Assembly: GCF_014490665.1 (NCBI RefSeq)
Contig: NZ_CP061038.1
Span: 2,170,001 to 2,234,000, forward strand
Direction: 5' to 3'
From: Sphingomonas alpina
GTDB taxonomy: Bacteria > Pseudomonadota > Alphaproteobacteria > Sphingomonadales > Sphingomonadaceae
DNA length: 64,000 bases
This document shows, one piece after another, positions 7,618 to 16,791 of the stretch. The position numbers and the translations under genes are program-made. The notes under the pieces were generated by a model, which worked only from the letters and a program-made list of their open reading frames with translations, searched no databases and had not been told where the DNA came from. The number at the start of each line of letters is the position of its first letter. The stretch's first letter is position 1.

Positions 7618-10600
7618 TCAGAACCTGAATGTCAGGCTCGCCTTCGCGGTCTGATCGAAGAGGCGGGCTCCAAACTGGCCTCCATAAGAGATACCGATGA
7701 TCGCAGAATCGGAAATGGCGACATCGAGACCCGCATCGATGGCAGCGGCGTCACGGGTTATCGGCAGGCCCGAGATGGGGAATGCGCCGCCGCCCGCCTG
7801 ATAGCGCATTGCCGTGACCGGCGTGGCATCGCCGAACGCATGGCGCCATCCTGCTCCGACCCGTAGCGTCGCATGGGCGTTGCCCAGGTCGAAACCGGTC
7901 GCGGCCCGCAAGCCGAGCGTCGCGAGGGTCACAGCGGTCGCTGCCTTGACCCCGGAGAGCTTGGCATCGCTGCCTCTTTCGCTGAACGCGCTCGTGCGCG
8001 CGCGGACATAGGCAATATTGGCGTAGGGTTCGATCTTGGTGCGGCCGAGATCGAAGCCATAGCCGAGTTCGCCGAACGCCTGGACCGTGCCGCCATTGTA
8101 GCTCGCCCGCGTCGTGTCACTGAAGCCCGGAAAAGCGATGTTCCGCGTCGTGTGCAGGTCGCTCCAGCTATAGGCGATGCCGGTGCGGATTGTTGCCGCA
8201 CCCCATTGGCCGCCCGCATAGACGCCGACGTGATAGCTATCTATCGTACCCGCCGATCCCCGTACGTCGGCGTCGATGCTGGTGCGGTTATAGCCCCAGA
8301 CGGCACCCAGCCGGACATTCTCGCTTCCGGCGTCGAGGCCCATCAGCAGGCCGCCGGTCGAGCGGTCAAGCCGTGCCGCATTGCCATCATTGCCGGAATG
8401 CCCCCACGAGCCGATCACCTGCCCCCAGACACCACCTCTTTCGTCGCCGGCACTTCCCTCCAAACGGTCCCGGACCGCGTTGCGCACGAAGCGGCTATCC
8501 TCCAGCAACGTGGTGCGGATCGATGGATGGATGTCGCCTGAAAGCTGGTCGAAGGCCCCGCGTGCCTGATCGGCCGAGAGATTCACGACCGCGTCGAATA
8601 CCTGGTTGTCCCAGCCCAGCTTCTCGGTCGGCCCGCCGATCGCGATCTGGTTCGCCGTCTGGCCGACCCCGGCAAAGCTGATGTCGTTGCGACGCAGCCG
8701 CAGATAGACGTTGCCGCCATCGTAGCGGAGCGAAGGATCGAGGAAGGCAAGGTTGCTGGTCACGGCGGCGAAGGTGCCACTGACGCCGCCGGTCGCCGTC
8801 AGGATCGTATAGTCGGTCTGCGGCCGGTAATTGCCCCCGCCAGCCACCACGCTGACCGTCCCGCCGTTGACGATAGCCTGCCCGGTCGCGTTGATGCGGG
8901 AGGCTTGTCCGGCGGCGTTCGCGGCGACCTGATAGATCGAGCCTGGATTGAAGGTAATGGCGCCGGCCACAGTCATCGTGCCGATACCGCTGCCGCCCGG
9001 CGCGACCGTCGCGCCGCCGGCGATGTTCAGGCCGCCGACCGAACCCGTGCCGGTGAAGAGGCCACCCAGCACCGTGACCATGCCGGTGACCGCGCCGATG
9101 TTGGCCGTCATTCCGCCGCTCTGCGTCAGGCTGCCGTTGATCGTGCCGGCATTGTTGACGATTCCCGCCGTGTTGAAATTGCCGTTCCAGGTCGCGCCGG
9201 CGCTGTTGTTGATGGTGCCGGTATTGGAGGCGACACTGGCATTGTAGGTGCCGTTGTTGGTGACGGTCCCGGCATTATCGAGAGCATCCGTCACCGTTCC
9301 ATTGTTGGTGATGACACCGCCAGCATTGTTGCGGATGCCGGCCGGGGCGGTCAGCGAGCCGCCCTGGGCGATGGTAACGCTGCCGCTGTTGCTCAGGAGC
9401 CCGGCAATGGCATAGCTGCCGGTCGCGGTCACGGCGAGCGTCGCACCATCGGCATTGTTGAAGATGCCGTTGCCAGTTACAGCACCGCCGACAGTGAAGA
9501 TGCCGCCCGCATTGTTGGCGATGGCGCCGTTCAGCGCACCGCCATTGGCGTTGACCGTGCCGGCATTGATCACACCGTTCGCGACGCTGCCGCCCGTCTG
9601 GGTGAAGGTCGCCCCGGCATTATTGGTCATGCGCCCTGCCACCGTGCCGGCATTCCGGAAGGCGGCATTGTTGATGATGTCCGAGGTGACGCTGCCGGTT
9701 GCGGCGATCTCCAGCGCGCCGTTCGAGATCGTCGTGCTGCCGGCATAGCTGTTCGCCGCAGCGAGAATGGTCGTGCCGGCGCCGATCTGGTTGAGCGCGC
9801 CGGATCCGGAAATTGTGCCATCGTAGGTCACGATATCCGAACGGTCGAAAGCCAGTGTGCCGTTATTGGTCACACTGCCGAGGATCGAGCCCGTTGTCCC
9901 GCCATTGCCGAGTTGTAGCGTGCCGCCCGAGATCGTCGTGCCGCCGCTGTAACTATTGGCGCCGGTGAGGATCAGGGTGCCGAGATCCGTCTTGTCGAGG
10001 CGGCCGGAGCCGCCGAGCGCAGAGCCGATGGTCGCAGCTATGCCCGCACCCGCAGCAGTGCCGTCGCCCACGCGAATAGCAGTGGCTCCCCCGGTCAGGG
10101 ACAGGCCGTCGCCCTGCACCACAAAGCCATTGTTCGCGAATTGAACACCGGTGCCGATGTCGAGCGCGCCGGCTCCGGCCGCATCCACAGTCACGGTGCC
10201 AGGCGTGCCGACGAAGATCAGCATGGTCGCGGGACTATAGGCGCCATTGGCGGTGGCATTGGTGTTGGCCCAGTTGGTGCCGGCAGCGCTCCATATCCCG
10301 GAGCCGCCGTCGACTGTTCCATTCGCCGTGGTATTGGCGCCGTCCCAGAAGATGTACGGTCCCGACGAGGCCACCAAGTTTACCTGATGGGCGACCGAGG
10401 TCTGCACTGTCAGGTCGCCAACGGCATAGCCCGCGGGCGTCGCGCCGATGGCGAGGCCGGAACCGCTCAGCGCGCCGCCATAATCGAACAGCCGGTAGAG
10501 CCCGTCTCCAAAGCCGCCGGCAGACCCGACGTTCAGCGTGCCGTTCAACGCCAAATCGCCCGCGACGTTGAACAATCCGGTCGTCGATGGTGCGCCGAGC

Positions 10601-13600
10601 GAAACATTGACGAACGAGCCGCCGCTTAGCGCCAGCGACCCCATCGACAGGGTCTGGCCCGCCCGCCCCAAAAGGGTACCGCCATCCGCCACGGAAACAT
10701 CGCCGGCGATCGTGCCGCCGCCGCCCAGGGCAGCACCCGACCCAACCGCAACCTTGGTATTGCCCAAAGCTCCATCGACGAGCAGCATACCGCCGGTCAC
10801 ATTGGTATCGCCGGTATAGGTGTTGCTGCCGCTCAAGGTGAGCGCACCCGTGCCCGATTTGGTCAACCCGACAAGGGTTGGCGCGAGAATCGGCGGGAGG
10901 GTGGCGCTACCGGGGCTGAGTATCTGGATGCCATTTTTGATGGCGCCGCTGAAAATGGTGTCAGTGGCCTGATCGACGGTGAGCAGGCTGGGTGTCCCCG
11001 TCGTCACCGTACTGGTGATATCGCCCGCGCCGGACAGCGAACCGACCGTCTGCGATGTGCTGCCGAGATCGAGCGCCGCGCCGGCCGCAATGGTGAGGGC
11101 TCCGGTCGGCGCACCCAGCGTCCCCGCCCCGGCAAGCTGCAACGTCCCTGTGTCGATGATCGTGCCGCCGGCATAGCTGTTGGTGCCGGTCAGGGTCAGC
11201 GTCCCAGCGCCCAGTTTGGTCAACGCGCCGACGCCGCCTAGCGGAGAGGCGATCTCCATTTGATAACCATTGCTGTCGATGAAGGCGCCGCCCGCCTTGA
11301 TCGTCACCGAGCCTGGGGCGCCGCCGTTCAGTAAAGTGTCGGCATCGGTGGCGCGCAAGATTCCGCCGTCGAAATTGACTGTCACCTCACCGCGGTTCCC
11401 CCCCGCGAAGCCCGTTTCCAGCACACCGCGCGCTCCGACCGTACCGTTCAGATTCAACGTGCCGCTGCCGGAGCTTGCGTGCGCCATATCCACCGTGTCG
11501 ATGCTGACCCTGCCGCCATCCGCGACGGTAAGCGTGCCCGCGCCCGCGTAACCGAGGTACAGATAATCCGTACTCCACATAGACCCGCTGCCGGTGACGA
11601 GAATCGTACCATTGCTGCCCGCCGCGTTACCCAAATAGCTGGTTTCGTTCGCAACCGTGCCGCCATTTGCGATCGCCAGCGTACCGCCATCGACGGTCGT
11701 GAAGGCAAATGTGCTGTTTCCGGTCAGGGTCAGCGCGCCCGCACCCTCCTTGATCAGCCATACGGTGCCGTCCCCGGCACCCGTCATGTATCCGTCTGTG
11801 ATCGCACCGCTGAAACTGGTGTTGGTCGCCTGATTGACCGTGAGCGGGCTTTGCCGGCCACCATATACCGAACTGGTGATGCTGCCAGCACCGGACAGCG
11901 CGCCGACCGTCTGGTTGGTACCGGTCAGATCAAACGTGGCGCCGCCGGCGATCGCAAGCGCTCCAGTGGGTGCGCCAAGCGTGCCGCCCAGGTCGACGTC
12001 GAACTTCAGCGTGCCCGCCGAGATCGTCGTGTCACCGGTGTAGGTGTTGAACCCGGAAAGAACGAGCGTACCGAGGTCCGTCTTGTCGAGACCGCCGCTA
12101 CCGGTGATCACGGAGGAGACAGTCGCCGTCATGCTCGCCCCGGCAGTGGTGCCGTCGCCGACGCGGATCGGCGTGGCCGCGGCCGTGAGGTTCAGCGCGT
12201 CACCCGCTACCTTGTAGCCATCGACGAAGAACTGGATCCCGCCGTTCACATCGAGCGCGCCGCCGCCTGCGCTGACCGTCACCGTGCCGGGCATTCCCTG
12301 GAAGATCAGCATGGCGGCCGGATCGTACGCGCCGCTCGCGCTCCCGCCCGCATTCGTCCAGTTGGTTCCAGCAGCGCTCCACATGCCTGTGCCGCCATTG
12401 ACCATATTGTTGGGCGCTGTCTGCGCACCGTTCCAGAAGGCAAAGGCGCCGGGGTTGGCCGATGTGCCCGCCAGCAAGTTGACCTGGTGGGCTGCGGTCT
12501 GAACCTCGAGGTTCCACGCGGGGTTCGCCGCCGGGTCGACCGTTAGACTGCCGCCGCCAGTCAGGTTGCCGTCAAAGCTGATCACCCGATAGAGGCCCGC
12601 GCCGAAGCCGGTGTCGGGAAAAACACCCAGCGTTGAGGTTCCGGTAAGCACCAGATCACCGTGGACCTTAAACAATTCAGTCGTGGACGGTGCCCCGAGA
12701 ACCGCGACAACTACCGACCCATCATTCAGAGTCAGGCTGTTCATGGTCAATGTCTGACCCGACTTTCCGGCCAGAACGCCGTTGTGGTTCAGCGTCACCG
12801 CGTTGAAGATCGTACCGGCACCGGACAATGCGCCGCCGCTATTGACTGTAACGGCGCTGGCGATCGAACCATCGACCTGGATTTCGCCGCCGCCGAAAAT
12901 TGTGGTCGGCCCGGTATAACTATTCACCCCCGACAGCCTGAGAACGCCCCCGCCGAGCACGGACAATCCGACCTGGGCCGTACCGCCCGCAATGGAATCG
13001 AACCCGTCGCCGATGATGCCGGAGAAAATGGTATTGGTGGCCTGATCGACAGTCAGCAGACTCAGGTTGCCCAGGACAGTGCTGGTGATGTTGCCCGCGC
13101 CCGACAGCGCACCGACCGTCTGCGACGTGCCTCCAAGATCGAGCATGGCCCCGCTCGTTATGCTGAGCGCCCCGGTCGTGGCGCCCAATGTCCCGGTGCT
13201 GGTGACTTGCAACGTACCGGATTCAATGACCGTGCCGCCGGCATAGGTGTTCGCGCCGGTCAGGGTCAGCGAGCCTGCACCCTGCTTGGTCAGGGCACCT
13301 ATGCCGCCCAGCGACGAGGAGATGCTGCCGGCCCCGCCATTGCTGTCGATGAACGCGCCGCCCGCCTTGATCGTCACGTCTCCCGCGGCGAAGTTTCCCA
13401 GCAGGTCGCCGTTAAAACTCGCGGCGCGCAGGATGCCGCCATCGAAATTGACGGCGCCGGCGCCCTGGCCCTTTGTGATGCTTTGCGTTTTCAGCACGCC
13501 GCGCGCGCCCGCCAAGCCATTCAAGTTCAGCGTGCCGGAACCGCCCTGGCCGACTACAAGGGAGCCGTTGTTGGTCCATGAGCCTGCGCTATCGATTGTG

Positions 13601-16557
13601 ACCGTGCCATTGGCACCGGTTCCGTTTCCCACAATGGCGGTGGCGCTGGAAACGCTGCCGCCATTGTTGATGTTCAACCTACCGCTGCCGAATGCGCCGA
13701 CGTTGAGGTTGCTGCTATTCGTCCATGTCGAACCCGGACCATCGACCGTGACCATGCCGTCGCCACCAGAATAGCCGATCTGACCGAACGTGTCGGAAAC
13801 GCTGCCGCCATTGATGATGCTCAGTGTACCGCTGCCGCCGCCCCAACCGACCTGAATGGCGCTCGTCGTGCCGCTGTTGATCCACGTCGAACCCGCGCCA
13901 TCGACCGTGGCCGTACCAGTGGCCCCATAGCCGACGATGCCGTCGCCGCCGGTCTGGAGAACGTTGCCGCCGTTGGTGATGTTCAACGTGCCGCTGCTGT
14001 TCGCGCCGACCCCGACGAGAACACCAGAGCTGCTCTTCCACATCGAGCCCGCGCCATCGACCACGATTGTGCCTGTGGTGCCGGCGTCCTTCGCGATCAC
14101 GCCGGCACCATTGGCAACGCTGCCGCCATTGCGGATCGCGAGTGTGCCGCCGTCGATGTCGATCTCGCCACCAAAGTTGCTGGCGCCCGTTAGTGTCAGC
14201 GTGCCGAGATCGGTCTTGTCGAGACCGCCGGTCCCGGTGAGCGCGGAGGAAATGGCCGCGGTCATGCTCGCCCCGGCTGCGCTGCCGTCGCCGACGCGGA
14301 TCGGCGTGGCGGCCGCCGTGAGATTCAGCGCGTCACCCGCTACCGTGTAGCCATCGACGAAGAACTGCATGCCGCCGTTCACGTCGAGCGCGCCGCCGCC
14401 TGCGCTGACCGTCACCGTGCCGGGCGTGCTCTGAAAGATCAGCATCGCGGCCGGATCGTAGACGCCGCTCGCGCTGCCGCCCGCGTTCGTCCAGTTCGTC
14501 CCGGCCGCGGTCCAGGTGCCCGCGCCGCCATTGACCATATCGTTGGGCGTGGTCTGTGCGCCGTTCCAGAAGTTGTAGGAGCCGGGCGCGACCGCCCCGA
14601 CCAGCAGGTTGATCTGATTGGCGGCCGACGTCTGCACGGTAAGGTCGCCAGCGGCATAGCCGGTTGGCGTCGCGCCAACGGTCACCCCGTTGTTGGTCAG
14701 CGTCCCATCATAGTCGAACAGGCGGTAGAGCCCATTGCCGAAGCCACCCGCATCGGCCACGTTGAGCGTGCCGGCAAGCGTCAGATTGCCGGCGACCTCG
14801 AACAGGCGGGTGTTGCCCGGTGCGCCGAGCGAGACATCGACCACCGAGCCGCCATCCAGCGCCAGCGACCCCATCGACAGGGTCTGGCCGGCCCGCCCGA
14901 TGAGGGTGCCGCCGGATGCGACGGAAACGCCGCCGCTGATCGAGCCGGCTCCGCCCAGGCTGCCGCCTGACGCCACCGCAACCTGCGACGTGCCGAGCTG
15001 AATGGGGCCCCACATTACGTTGCCCAGCGCCCCGTCGACGAGCAGCGTGCCGCCCGTCACATTGGTGGCGCCGGTATAGGCGCTGTTGCCGCTCAAGGTC
15101 AGCGTGCCAGTGCCGCCCTTGGTCAGCCCGGTCATGGTGGTGACGCCGTTGATCTCGTCGAAATAGTCGTTGATGGCGCCGCTGAAATTGGTGTTGATCG
15201 CCTGATCGACGGTGAGCATGCCGGGATTGAAGTTCGACCGGGTGATAGTGCCTGCGCCGGAGAGCGAGCCGACCTTCAGGGCCGTAGTGTCAAAAATGAG
15301 TGTGCCGCCGCTGCCGATGTTGAGCGACCCGGTGGCCGCGCCCAATGTCCCGTTGCCAGCGACTCGCAGCATGCCGGATTCAATGGTCGTCCCGCCAGTA
15401 TAGGTATTGACGCCGCTCAGGGTCTGCGTGCCGGCGCCTGCCTTGCGCAGGCCGACTTGAATCGCCGCGCCACCGGCGGCGCTGTCGATCCCGTCCTTGA
15501 TGACGCCGGAAAACGTCATGTCCGCCGGTTGATCGAGAATGGAAAACAGGTGGCCATTGGACGATGGCTGGGTAGTGGTGATGGTACCTGCCCCGGAGAG
15601 CCCGCCAACCCTTCCGGATGCACCACCAAGGTCGAGCACCGCTCCGCTGTAGATCGTGAGCGAACCGGTCTGCGCGCCCAGCGAGCCGCCACCACGGAGC
15701 AGCAATGTGCCCGCTTCAATCGTTGTCCCGCCCGAATAGCCATCCGAGCCGGAAAGGGTGAGCGCACCCGACCCGCGTTTGACCAGCGCAAGCGGAGCAC
15801 CCCCATCGGCAATGACCCCCGAGAAAGAAGAATCGCCGAGCAGTGAACTGTCGATCGTCAGGGTTGCGGCCGTAGCCGCATTGTTCGCGATCCAGCCGCT
15901 GTTGTTGGCGGCGCTGGTGATACGGCCAACGACGGTATCGATACCATTTAGGTACATGAAACCCCCGATGCCGCCTCCGACCTGATTGCTGAAAATCAGA
16001 GCATTGGTGTTGTCCAGCGCATTGGCGGCCCGGATGTTGAGGGTAGCGTATTCGAAAAAGGTCTGGGTCCCACCACCGATAGCGTTTGCGACATTGAGGT
16101 TGAGGCTGCTGCGTTCCCTGAAATACTGTGTTCCGCCGCCGATCGCGCGTGAAACATTCACGTTCAAGATGCTGTCGCCGCTGAAGTCCTGCTGTCCGCC
16201 GTGGATGCTGTTAGCCGCCCGCGCGGTGAGAACGCTGGCTTGTTTGAAATATTGCAGCCCGCCGTTCACCGCATTGGCTACCGACGCGTCCAGCGTGCTG
16301 GTGTCGTAGAACATCTGCGTCCCATCGGTCACCGTATTGGCCGCCGCCGCATCTAGCTTGCTGGAATCTCTGAATTGCGCGAGGCCCGGGGAGTTGAACG
16401 GGCCGTTGGTCGTGTCGTTGCCAGTATAGGTCTGGGCATGCACTGACTGAGGCGAGACGGCGATCGCAAGGAGCGCGAGTGTCGAGGTCGTAAGCGACAA
16501 TGCCTTGAGGGAGATCGTTCGCGAACGATTGCTGTTGCCGGAATTCCTTGCGGTCAT
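7618..16557 (-). CDS. Giant type Va autotransporter adhesin-like protein (2979 aa)
   Basis: The start ATG 16557 has AGGA five bases upstream; the frame is open to 16692, but the signal sequence begins here. The N-terminus is a long type V signal (basic NSNRSRTISLKALS, hydrophobic STLALLAIAVS, cleavage near VHAQ). Residues about 50-190 hold five 22-residue repeats of the type A-N-A-x-x-G-G-x-Q-x-F. Then come many autotransporter-associated beta-strand repeats (G-x-L-x-L-x-G-x-N-x-Y-x-G-G-T). A central run of VDGxGSxWxN/LxVGxxGxGxLxI repeats and a long N-N-A-G-T-x-N region follow. The last 280 residues are the outer-membrane beta-barrel, ending in T-F-R-F. The passenger probably forms a long surface beta-helix for adhesion or aggregation. 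A shared motif about 160 bp upstream suggests control by the neighbouring two-component system. Confidence 0.92.
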   Translation of the reverse strand: MTARNSGNSNRSRTISLKALSLTTSTLALLAIAVSPQSVHAQTYTGNDTTNGPFNSPGLAQFRDSSKLDAAAANTVTDGTQMFYDTSTLDASVANAVNGGLQYFKQASVLTARAANSIHGGQQDFSGDSILNVNVSRAIGGGTQYFRERSSLNLNVANAIGGGTQTFFEYATLNIRAANALDNTNALIFSNQVGGGIGGFMYLNGIDTVVGRITSAANNSGWIANNAATAATLTIDSSLLGDSSFSGVIADGGAPLALVKRGSGALTLSGSDGYSGGTTIEAGTLLLRGGGSLGAQTGSLTIYSGAVLDLGGASGRVGGLSGAGTITTTQPSSNGHLFSILDQPADMTFSGVIKDGIDSAAGGAAIQVGLRKAGAGTQTLSGVNTYTGGTTIESGMLRVAGNGTLGAATGSLNIGSGGTLIFDTTALKVGSLSGAGTITRSNFNPGMLTVDQAINTNFSGAINDYFDEINGVTTMTGLTKGGTGTLTLSGNSAYTGATNVTGGTLLVDGALGNVMWGPIQLGTSQVAVASGGSLGGAGSISGGVSVASGGTLIGRAGQTLSMGSLALDGGSVVDVSLGAPGNTRLFEVAGNLTLAGTLNVADAGGFGNGLYRLFDYDGTLTNNGVTVGATPTGYAAGDLTVQTSAANQINLLVGAVAPGSYNFWNGAQTTPNDMVNGGAGTWTAAGTNWTNAGGSASGVYDPAAMLIFQSTPGTVTVSAGGGALDVNGGMQFFVDGYTVAGDALNLTAAATPIRVGDGSAAGASMTAAISSALTGTGGLDKTDLGTLTLTGASNFGGEIDIDGGTLAIRNGGSVANGAGVIAKDAGTTGTIVVDGAGSMWKSSSGVLVGVGANSSGTLNITNGGNVLQTGGDGIVGYGATGTATVDGAGSTWINSGTTSAIQVGWGGGSGTLSIINGGSVSDTFGQIGYSGGDGMVTVDGPGSTWTNSSNLNVGAFGSGRLNINNGGSVSSATAIVGNGTGANGTVTIDSAGSWTNNGSLVVGQGGSGTLNLNGLAGARGVLKTQSITKGQGAGAVNFDGGILRAASFNGDLLGNFAAGDVTIKAGGAFIDSNGGAGSISSSLGGIGALTKQGAGSLTLTGANTYAGGTVIESGTLQVTSTGTLGATTGALSITSGAMLDLGGTSQTVGALSGAGNITSTVLGNLSLLTVDQATNTIFSGIIGDGFDSIAGGTAQVGLSVLGGGVLRLSGVNSYTGPTTIFGGGEIQVDGSIASAVTVNSGGALSGAGTIFNAVTLNHNGVLAGKSGQTLTMNSLTLNDGSVVVAVLGAPSTTELFKVHGDLVLTGTSTLGVFPDTGFGAGLYRVISFDGNLTGGGSLTVDPAANPAWNLEVQTAAHQVNLLAGTSANPGAFAFWNGAQTAPNNMVNGGTGMWSAAGTNWTNAGGSASGAYDPAAMLIFQGMPGTVTVSAGGGALDVNGGIQFFVDGYKVAGDALNLTAAATPIRVGDGTTAGASMTATVSSVITGSGGLDKTDLGTLVLSGFNTYTGDTTISAGTLKFDVDLGGTLGAPTGALAIAGGATFDLTGTNQTVGALSGAGSITSSVYGGRQSPLTVNQATNTSFSGAITDGYMTGAGDGTVWLIKEGAGALTLTGNSTFAFTTVDGGTLAIANGGTVANETSYLGNAAGSNGTILVTGSGSMWSTDYLYLGYAGAGTLTVADGGRVSIDTVDMAHASSGSGTLNLNGTVGARGVLETGFAGGNRGEVTVNFDGGILRATDADTLLNGGAPGSVTIKAGGAFIDSNGYQMEIASPLGGVGALTKLGAGTLTLTGTNSYAGGTIIDTGTLQLAGAGTLGAPTGALTIAAGAALDLGSTSQTVGSLSGAGDITSTVTTGTPSLLTVDQATDTIFSGAIKNGIQILSPGSATLPPILAPTLVGLTKSGTGALTLSGSNTYTGDTNVTGGMLLVDGALGNTKVAVGSGAALGGGGTIAGDVSVADGGTLLGRAGQTLSMGSLALSGGSFVNVSLGAPSTTGLFNVAGDLALNGTLNVGSAGGFGDGLYRLFDYGGALSGSGLAIGATPAGYAVGDLTVQTSVAHQVNLVASSGPYIFWDGANTTANGTVDGGSGIWSAAGTNWANTNATANGAYSPATMLIFVGTPGTVTVDAAGAGALDIGTGVQFANNGFVVQGDGLSLTGGATAIRVGDGTAAGAGIAATIGSALGGSGRLDKTDLGTLILTGANSYSGGTTISGGTLQLGNGGTTGSILGSVTNNGTLAFDRSDIVTYDGTISGSGALNQIGAGTTILAAANSYAGSTTISNGALEIAATGSVTSDIINNAAFRNAGTVAGRMTNNAGATFTQTGGSVANGVINAGTVNANGGALNGAIANNAGGIFTVGGAVTGNGIFNNADGATLAVTATGSYAIAGLLSNSGSVTIAQGGSLTAPAGIRNNAGGVITNNGTVTDALDNAGTVTNNGTYNASVASNTGTINNSAGATWNGNFNTAGIVNNAGTINGSLTQSGGMTANIGAVTGMVTVLGGLFTGTGSVGGLNIAGGATVAPGGSGIGTMTVAGAITFNPGSIYQVAANAAGQASRINATGQAIVNGGTVSVVAGGGNYRPQTDYTILTATGGVSGTFAAVTSNLAFLDPSLRYDGGNVYLRLRRNDISFAGVGQTANQIAIGGPTEKLGWDNQVFDAVVNLSADQARGAFDQLSGDIHPSIRTTLLEDSRFVRNAVRDRLEGSAGDERGGVWGQVIGSWGHSGNDGNAARLDRSTGGLLMGLDAGSENVRLGAVWGYNRTSIDADVRGSAGTIDSYHVGVYAGGQWGAATIRTGIAYSWSDLHTTRNIAFPGFSDTTRASYNGGTVQAFGELGYGFDLGRTKIEPYANIAYVRARTSAFSERGSDAKLSGVKAATAVTLATLGLRAATGFDLGNAHATLRVGAGWRHAFGDATPVTAMRYQAGGGAFPISGLPITRDAAAIDAGLDVAISDSAIIGISYGGQFGARLFDQTAKASLTFRF
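9950..10345. repeat. Internal module repeat, diverged third copy
   Basis: This encodes the module LDKTDLGTLILTG / GDGTAAGAG / FWDGANTTANGTVDGGSG, related to those at 12070-12438 and 14203-14571 but more diverged. Boundaries are approximate. Confidence 0.55.
12070..12438. repeat. Internal module repeat, copy 2
   Basis: About 90 percent identical by eye to 14203-14571, at a constant offset of 2133 bp without gaps. It encodes the segment from FWNGAQTAPNNMVNGG through GALDVNGG and the FFVDGYKVAGDALNLT strand to LDKTDLGTLVLSG. Confidence 0.75.
14203..14571. repeat. Internal module repeat, copy 1
   Basis: Partner of 12070-12438 (same 2133-bp offset at both ends checked). Recent duplication or gene conversion inside the passenger region is likely, and recombination between copies would shorten the protein by 711 residues in frame. 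Confidence 0.75.
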
Positions 16558-16716
16558 CGTTCCTGTCCCCTTGCGACGGCCGGCCGCGCGGGTATGCAAG
16601 GCGGCGCGCGCAGGCATCCACCCCACGCCACCGTCGGCGGGACCGTAATCGTTTGATTGCTCTCCATTCCCGCTGGAGAGATCCGGCCGCACTTGTGCTG
16701 CGCCGACAGCGCCACA

Positions 16717-16752
16717 TCAATCCCGCGTTCAGGGGATGTCAGTACGATAATG
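16717..16752. promoter_or_regulatory. Shared motif A upstream of the autotransporter gene
   Basis: CAATCCCGCGTTCAGGGGAT followed by a G-A-T-A-A-T-G tail. It recurs almost exactly at 18257-18292 and in related form at 20767-20798. The core has TCCC-N8-GGGA symmetry. It is a candidate binding site for the NarL-type regulator at 20033-20683. Confidence 0.55.
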
Positions 16753-16791
16753 TTGGTAAATTCGGGGTTTGCCTCGCCACAGGGGAGGAAA

